Below are positions 57,129 through 64,000 of a stretch of 64,000 nucleotides of DNA, piece after piece (the stretch's first letter is position 1; each line of letters begins with the position of its first letter). The stretch spans positions 6,510,001 through 6,574,000 of the forward strand of contig OY540812.1 in the NCBI GenBank assembly GCA_961205875.1, read 5' to 3'. This DNA is from Sialis fuliginosa. Taxonomy: Eukaryota > Arthropoda > Insecta > Megaloptera > Sialidae. The notes below the pieces were generated by a model. That model searched no databases. It saw only the letters and a list, made by a program, of their open reading frames with translations, and had not been told where the DNA came from. The translations under genes were made by a program, and so were the position numbers.

Positions 57129-58275
57129 TATCCTACTATTTATAGGATTAAGTGAAGTAAATGCATATAAATCTTATCGTTAATACTGTATATTCTATAT
57201 CTTGCTAATTTTTACTACCAAAGCCTTACAGTATAATTTCTTTTTGTTATATGGGGTGAATTTACCTTCTATTTATCTATTGTAACAGATACACATTTAT
57301 TTTTCAAATAAAACTTTTACCCCGTTATTGCATGTACCCCAATGTAATTTGAACAAAAACATAAGTCAACTCACTGTGTATTCCAAGAGCTATAGTTTAA
57401 TTTAGAGTAATTCAATTAGTATAATATGGGGAAACATTAGAATTGTAATTAACCTTTTTAAATGATACGAATTTTAATTTGATAATTGAACTAAATCATA
57501 TTTACTTCAAACGTCAAAATTTATTTTATAAAGTTTATTAGGTATAATTATATTCATATTTACATGAGATAATGTTTATTTTTAACGATTACTAATTACT
57601 ACGCGATAATTAACAATGTTACAAAATACATGACAAATGTTTTACAAGAATCACAAGTCTTCAAGAAAAATATAAACATCGTTAAATATCATGATTTCTT
57701 TATATGATAACTACACAAAATACGTGGAAAAGTAGAACACCTGAATATAATTACTGTTTTAGAATACAATTAATTAGTTTTTTATAACATTAGCTATGAG
57801 GACTTCCTGATTTTAATATCCAGAGATATCATTTATATAAATGGTCTTCATATGAAATTATAGCATTTTGTATTTCCTCGAATTCCCTAAAATCATAGTC
57901 ATTTGTATTTTTTATATGACATTAGAGCTAATTATAGTTATAATGATTTCAATTTAATTCATATTTTTTTTAAATGTTTGATCATCATCTAAATATAAAG
58001 ATCATGTAGTTTTTTTGTCTTGCAAAATATTATGTAATACGAAAATTAATATTAATAATGTGGACATTAATTTATAATGCTATCTCCTAAAATAATATCA
58101 TGTAGCAGTGGCGTGTTATACAGTAGGCAATTAGGCAAATACCTAAAGCCTCAATCTAGAAAGATCATAAAGTGACCCTTAATAACAGAGGTATTTATTC
58201 TTAAAAAAAAAAGATTTTATTTTTTTGACAAATAAATTTGTTTACTACAAAGTGCTTACTTTTTAAGATTCTAAT
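57129..58275. other. AT-rich non-coding DNA with a hAT-type end
   Basis: CAGTGGCGTGTTATACAGTA at 58106 is a left hAT-type terminus; the following GGCAATTAGGCAAATACC resembles the inner part of the 46369 end. No partner was identified. Confidence 0.4.
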
Positions 58276-58520
58276 GTCCGGTACTATAAAGGAGCTAGCA
58301 AATTTTCCAGCTATCAAGCACTTTTAAATGGGGTTTAATTCTATGATAGTATCTATGGATAAGCTATTGAATTTAAAGCAGTGATTCTTCAACTTATTGT
58401 AACACAGTAAGGGACTCTGACCGTACAACATAATTTTCATAATATTGCCACTGTTGGTTTTCCATCGTTGACGAATTATTTAAGATTCATAGAAAAGTTT
58501 AATGCAATACACAAGGTTAG
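58276..58520 (+). repeat. Family H copy
   Basis: GTCCGGTACTATAAAGGAGC, CAAGCACTTTTAAATGGGGT, TTCTTCAACTTATTGTAACA and CTGACCGTACAACATAATTT match 33405-33600. The right arm is missing or diverged. Confidence 0.65.
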
Positions 58521-58533
58521 TAAATACACAGGT

Positions 58534-58705
58534 TGCCTCAGTAGTTTTTGATCAATCATCTTGGGCACCCTAGATGACGTATTTTCCTCTTCTCGCGCCG
58601 AGTTACATGGCTATATTTATTATAATTGGGCACATCATTCTCTCTTCATTTGGGCACCCTAGATGACGTATTTTCCTCTCTCGCGCCGAACTACTGAAGC
58701 TACCT
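58534..58705. repeat. Family J block: 89-bp direct duplication inside inverted arms
   Basis: TTGGGCACCCTAGATGACGT with ATTTTCCTC and TCTCGCGCCGA occurs at 58561 and again at 58650. The pair is bracketed by AGGTTGCCTCAGTAGTT (58534) and its diverged complement AACTACTGAAGCTACCTT (ending about 58705). The TGACGT plus CGCGCC arrangement recurs at 12500-12560. Confidence 0.6.
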
Positions 58706-59639
58706 TGTACTTTACATCCCTTGTGCAATACACAACTGAATCGAATTTTCTCATCACAAAATAAAAATTACGAAAAATACATACCTTAAAAATACTTTCA
58801 TATTACTTATAGAAATATCAAACATTATCTTCAAATAAAAATTAACACTTTTCAATTAACATAGTCAAGAAGGAACTGATTTTTTATGAATGAATAAAAA
58901 AAAGATTTTTTACAATTACCTACCCTTTAGAAATGTTTGTATAAAAATCTGTTCTCTGTTTACGAAATCAATTAGCACAAAATGTATTCCAGTCTTTCTG
59001 AAATCAGATATTTTCAAATATTTTCACTTAGTTGTGAACAACACGCCTGAGTTCTCACCACCCTGTAAATTGCTAGTGAAATATACAATATTTACAAAAC
59101 GTAAACTTTTATTGTTTCTTTCAACATTACAATGTCCTATGTTTACATATAGTTTATTTTTAAAATACGTATTTTATTAGTGTACTAAAATTTAATTTTT
59201 TATTCGTATGTAAACTTATTTTTTACGTTTATACCTGATACATGAAAATTTCTTACCATACTACATAAAAAACATTCTCACAAAATATATCTACTCTATT
59301 TTAGAAGTAATCATTTTTAAGTTTTTTTTTATATATTTTTTTCAAGCACCAAAAATAAATTTTATTTATATTTTATGAGCTTACCATATGTACAAATTAT
59401 AATATATCGCAGTGTATATAAAACCTACCCTAGATATTTTCCGTCCCTTACTTTTTTTAAACAGTTTATAAATCTTTTTGATGTCTTTCCTAAGATTACT
59501 TTCTAGTTAAATTATTTAAAACTTATTTTCATACTATTGTAAATAATTTAAATCAATGTTTTTTTGCAAAAATAATAAACGCAAGACATAAAAAAGAGAT
59601 AAATAAAAATAACGGTCTGTGAACGATTTAGCATATTTT
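58706..59639. other. AT-rich non-coding DNA
   Basis: A 96-codon + frame at 58890-59180 is Lys/Phe/Leu-rich with no recognised family and is probably compositional. Nothing else is seen. Confidence 0.4.
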
Positions 59640-59880
59640 ACAGGTAAATCGACCGCCCATAATTCACGTCGACCGTCGCTGTAAGCGCTTTTATAACGTC
59701 AACAACAAAAACAACAACAATAGTAATTATACCATAAAAGCCATTAACAGACCCAAAGGTGTCGAACAACAGAACAGCGTGTCGCGGAGAGTAAATAGCG
59801 CACGGCTGAGGCGCGCCCCCGCACTCGCCACACACACACAAACACATACACACACGTACAAACAGAGAAAGAAAAATTAT
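59640..59880. promoter_or_regulatory. GC-rich islet with CA-rich tail
   Basis: It runs from CAGGTAAATCGACCGCCCAT through GTCGACCGTCGCTG and GGCTGAGGCGCGCCCCCGCA to a CACACACACAAACACATACA repeat. CpG is locally frequent. The 81-codon minus frame (59638-59883) starts in the CA repeat and has no recognised family. CAG before GTAAAT at 59640 could be a + strand donor. Candidate promoter or first exon only. Confidence 0.25.
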
Positions 59881-60068
59881 CATTACACAGATCTTAAGGA
59901 TTTTTAAAAATTGATTTTATTTACATCCTGTAACATCTTAACGATAGTATTCTTGATTCAAATTTTCAAAAATATACACATTTTCCCATTCAGTTTATTC
60001 GCTGATAGTCGCCTTATTGTAAGTATAATAAAAGAAAAACGAAAATCTACTACCTATTTGTCAATTAA
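59881..60068. other. Spacer
   Basis: AT-rich; nothing is seen. It ends with the TTAA target (60065-60068) of the next element. Confidence 0.4.
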
Positions 60069-60765
60069 AGGGGGCAGACCCAATTAGAATTTTGAAAAAA
60101 TCCTTTGTTTTGCATTTTGTCAAAGTAGAATATTTCAAAAGTATTCTCTGAAAATTTCAGACAAATGACCTATAGACGATTCAGTGTAAGTTCCAAAATA
60201 ATTTTTTTATCTGCATGCAAATCGTATCTACTCAAAACTTTAAACGCGTTTTTCTCGAAACCATGTTTTCGAAGTCGGTGATCACTGTAACTTGAGAACG
60301 GTTTGAAATTTTTCTCTTTTATTCTATACATAATTGTCCTCCGGATGGACGAAGTTTTTTTTTTGATGATTATTTTTTTTTATAGCCGAAAATGCGAATG
60401 AAATTCTAGTCGAATAAAGAACTTTGACTTTCAATATCCGCCATTTTGTGACAATTCAAAATTTTTTAAATTCCTTCGTTCATCCGGAGCATTATGTCAT
60501 TAGCTAATGATCCCTTTTGTTTTTTTTATTTCAGATGATCTAGTGACGAGCAGCAGTGATCGCGGCAAAACACTTTTTTTGGACTCCTCCCAAATTTGCT
60601 GTATCCCACTTATTTTTTAATATTTTGCCATAAAAAAATTACAATATTTTCTGTAAATATATATCTTTCATGTGAAAAAACATTTGTTATTAATTATTTT
60701 AATGCTTGGCCAAAAAAAACCCTAAAAAAGAGCTTTTTTTGGAAGTCTCAACTGGGTCTGCCCCT
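60069..60765. mobile_element. TTAA-flanked non-autonomous element
   Basis: The ends AGGGGGCAGACCCAATTAGA and TCAACTGGGTCTGCCCCT are inverted copies, with TTAA immediately outside each (60065-60068, 60766-60769). TTAA duplication is the mark of piggyBac-type insertion, though these termini do not start with the usual CCY. Sub-terminal arms pair too (CCTCCGGATGGACGAAG with CTTCGTTCATCCGGAG), so the 697-bp element is partly foldback. A gene-like ORF is absent. Confidence 0.82.
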
Positions 60766-60769
60766 TTAA

Positions 60770-61764
60770 GAATAAATGCCAATAAAATATTTATTAAATA
60801 CATGTGGTACTTAATCTTTTGGAAGTCGTAGAACACTTTCAATTATAAAAAAAATTGTAGAACACCTAAAAATTATTAACATTTTAAAATAAGCGACAGT
60901 TAATAATACTAACTTTTATAACTTACGCTAGAAGTGGGGAAACTTTACGTAAAATTCATCAGGTACTTAATTGAGTCAACTTTTATCATATAAGTACTTG
61001 AAATATCAAAAACAAAGTGGGGAATCAGTGGTCCTCCACCAGAAAGACAAATTTTTAGAATTTTGCCAAAAGCAAAGTAGATTTTATTATATATTATTAT
61101 TTTATATATTTAATCTAGAAATATATATAGTAGCAATTCGTCTGTGAAAAACCATAAAATTCGTGAGCTCGTAAGTTTTATACATATTCATTTGTTGACA
61201 AATACTGCTCTACATCGTTTTTTAAGTCAGATAATAAAGCTAAAACATATTATGTTATACTCCATGAAATAAGTTAAAATTTTAACAATAAAGGAGCAGT
61301 CATTTTTTACCTGTTTAGAACCACTGCCTTATATTGATATAATGTATACTCTAATTATTATTGAGTTCATCCTTTAGTTCAGTGTTTTCTAATGTATGGT
61401 GGTAGGTAGTTACTATTTGAATTACTATTAATTATCTAATGCCTTCCCTTGAAACCAATTATTTATGTCTAAAAGAAGAGGCACATCATGAGTTTGGGAA
61501 TTTTTTTTTTAGAAAAATCAACTTTTAACTAATCAAAATTTTCAAAAAAATTATAAATTCAAAAATATAGGTACACATTTGTATATTCTGGTAATTTCAA
61601 ATTAAATCGTTTTGGTAAACATTTTATAACACCCAATTAAAATTAATTTTAACAAATGATTTTATTTTATTATATTTAAAAATTTGACATATATATTATG
61701 ACATATAGTTACGTTGAGTTAATGGAGACACACGATGATGGCATCATCGCCAGAGCGTGTCTAC
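60770..61764. other. AT-rich non-coding DNA
   Basis: Nothing supportable is seen. Confidence 0.4.
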
Positions 61765-61873
61765 CTGCCCCAGGACCTCCCACACGAGTGGCGTTGGCAC
61801 AATTTAGCAACGCTTCACTGAGATCTACGAATGCGTTGGAAATTAGCATCTCGTTGTTGTTGATATGTAATTT
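61765..61873 (-). CDS. Possible internal coding exon, unknown protein
   Basis: On the minus strand GATTCTTTTTGTAG is a good 3' splice site. It is followed by 36 open codons with non-AT-driven residues (HINNNEMLISNAFVDLSEAL, then NCANATRVGGPGAG) and then CAG before GTAGAC, a usable donor. The exon would be 109 bp with phase 0 entry and phase 1 exit. If unspliced, the frame continues for 18 codons to TAA. The spacing of N, L and F residues is faintly like a leucine-rich repeat, but I do not claim it. The + strand is also open here (61698-61973). Chance remains possible. Confidence 0.28.
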
Positions 61874-64000
61874 CTACAAAAAGAATCCACAGTCAGTATG
61901 TCTGTGTGTCTGTTTAAAATTCTTGGAATATTTTATATGCATAATTTTTAGACCGCATTTAAACGAAATATAAATGTAAAGTGTGAAATTATTCGTAAAA
62001 TATATTGTCAGATTTCGGTTTTATATAAACACACGCTGTTTTATGTCATGTGTTCTTCTTTTGTTTCTTCTTTTTATACATCTCAACTCGAGAAATAAAT
62101 ACAATGCAATATAAAATAATATAAAACACTTTTTTTTTAATACATTAATTAACTCGGAGAACCTTAACATAATACAGTTGTTAGGTTCTCAAAAATTCCG
62201 TGTTATACGAAACAAATAAGGAGATTAGGTTACAAAAATTAACTAAAACTACACTATTTTTTTTTATATTTAATAATAAAATATATGTTTAATCTATTAC
62301 AAAAATTTTTCTTCCTAGTCACTGCTAAATAACATTGAACAAGAGCATCTTCTCTATGGCAAAATATATTTATTTTCAGATCTATATCTTCTATAGCATC
62401 TTAAATTCTATTCTCTACATTTCCCCCTGCTCAATGCAAAAGGGTAATGTGTTAACCAGTCTATATAAATACCTATATTTCTTTGCGCTATGTTAGAGCC
62501 TAAACAGCTGAACCGATTTTCATGAAACAAACGTTTCATTTGTTTCGTGAGAAATCTTTATAAATTTCTTGTTGCGAAACTAATTGTAAAAACATTGCAT
62601 TTGTGAAGTTCTCTCTTAAATTTTACACTTTTTTCAGTGCAATTTTTTGCATTTATTAGGACTTCAATAGGCATGATGCCAGTAACAAAATATCACTGAA
62701 ATTATGATTTTAAATAATGAAATAGGTTAAAAAGATTCTAAAAAATGTATTTATTTTTATATTAAAAGCGAAACGTTAGCGATTGAACAAGGATTTATTA
62801 TTGTTGACAAGAAGTTTTTACATAGGCGTGACGTCAAAAATGCGCCATGACAGCATTTTGGCGTCAAATTCAAAATTAGTTTTAAAAGAGTCAATTTTTG
62901 TGATTAAACCTTTATTTTCTGCAGAATTTTTTTTTGGAAATAGGATACAGTAAGATCATCATACAATAGTTTTTAAAAATTAGACATAATGCCTATTCGA
63001 CTAAATTTATACCTTCCTATATGATCTTTAAGGTCAAATTTTGAATTTTAGCGTTCTCAAACCGTGGTATGGAAATTCCCTGTTTCAATACATAAATAAC
63101 CTAAATCCTTCTTTAAACACCTTAATGATGAGAACTAAGTAAATACTTATATTTTAACTTCGCATAAATGTTTTAATTCACATTATTATTAATAATTAAA
63201 ACAATCATATTTATACTATAATACACATTCCCTTTAAATACGTGATACCAAAATAGATCCTGAACTAATGAAATTAATTATTAATACATATTATAAAACA
63301 ATTTCAGTACGATTTTGTGAATTTTGAGGTTCTAAATAACTCATGATCACTTTGAATTAGCATTATACATACCTAATCACATCTAGAATAAAGTACACGT
63401 GTTTATAATCAATAGTAACAAAATGACAATGTAGATTAATCCTTCTAATTAAACCGGTTACCCTAACGAGGGTTGATGTTATGCAGATAATACTGTTAAA
63501 TTACAAATTAGCTGCTAATTGTGTCTAACATTTACATAATATGTGTATGTACTGCATTAAATTGCTGTATGTAGTTACTGTATAAATTAAAAATATTATA
63601 ATCATAAATGGTGATAACTTCATCCAATCACTCAAATGTGTAAACATTTTTTTTTAGTACATCATCAAAATGGTTTCCCCAAAAATGATTTATGATATAG
63701 AAAGTACGGTTTAAAATCTTCCCGTTTCTTAAAATATATATACATTACAGGATGATTTACAACGAATGTAAAACAATAACAATAGATCAAGGATGTTATT
63801 TTAATCAAAAACAATATGACCGGAAGCTACAGCCCCCCCCCCCCCCCCAAATTACTAGTTTTTATTTAATATCTGGAGAACCCATTGTGAAAAAGTTACA
63901 AAATGTATCGATTTTTGATATCAATCGATATTTATTTATTACAAGGATGTATGGGGTAGATAAAAAAATAACATAAGAATTGAAGGTCTCGGTTACCCCA
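61874..64000. other. AT-rich non-coding DNA with a C run
   Basis: AAACAGCTGAACCGATTTTC near 62500 is a dispersed-repeat phrase similar to family F. A pure run of 16 C lies at 63833-63848 and forces a proline run in an incidental + frame (63752-63976). No gene is seen up to the window end. Confidence 0.4.

Noticed and set aside
1..64000. Search for old viral insertions, LTR retrotransposons or integrase/reverse transcriptase frames
   Set aside because: No long terminal direct repeats and no recognisable polymerase, capsid or integrase motifs were seen in the frames available.

Overview
This window looks like eukaryotic, most likely insect, non-genic nuclear DNA. By eye it is roughly 70% or more A+T. 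It has no long open frame (the longest ATG frame is 112 codons), no operon-like gene packing and no rRNA or confident tRNA gene. It is full of short non-autonomous DNA transposons with clear terminal inverted repeats (TIRs) and target-site duplications (TSDs), foldback elements, tandem arrays and fragments of dispersed repeat families. Three consecutive CCTAA units inside a 68-bp duplication (22588-22723) match the insect telomere repeat TTAGG and give a weak taxonomic hint. I cannot name the order or species.

Layout. 1-11.4 kb: foldback element (4-564), two abutting palindromes (3031-3205), a three-level nest of DNA transposons (3791-4821), two more foldbacks (6276-6574, 7038-7392), an inverted-repeat-bounded GC-rich block (8752-9350), a tandem duplication (9683-10019) and a tandem array of a 264-bp unit (10468-11312). 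12-17.5 kb: a possible + strand coding exon (12026-12235), hAT-like elements with near-perfect or perfect 8-bp TSDs (13531-13734, 15462-15718), a PIF/Harbinger-like element (16145-16741) and a dispersed repeat. 18-26 kb: dispersed repeats, a decayed minus-strand reading frame (20861-21406), the 68-bp duplication and a foldback (25026-25483). 27-29 kb: a CpG-rich islet running directly into an 11-copy satellite of ~147-bp monomers. 29-44 kb: dispersed repeats, a TA-flanked element filled with TTGGGCCAA-like words (37590-38137), and a GC islet with an NRF1-type palindrome. 44-64 kb: hAT-like elements (44312-44753, 53011-53560), TA-flanked foldbacks (48196-48435, 56599-57128), a TTAA-flanked element (60069-60765) and a possible minus-strand exon (61765-61873).

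What works together. Nothing here forms a pathway or operon. The coherent biology is repeat biology: several superfamilies (hAT, Tc1/mariner-type TA, PIF/Harbinger-type TTA, TTAA) have left non-autonomous copies, some nested. Several repeat families recur in both orientations and are given letters A-K here for cross-reference. The window could be a long intron or an intergenic region; the few exon candidates are unproven. I found no new biological system that the sequence clearly supports. The best leads are the CpG islet/satellite junction, the nested insertion, the perfect palindrome and the decayed reading frame.
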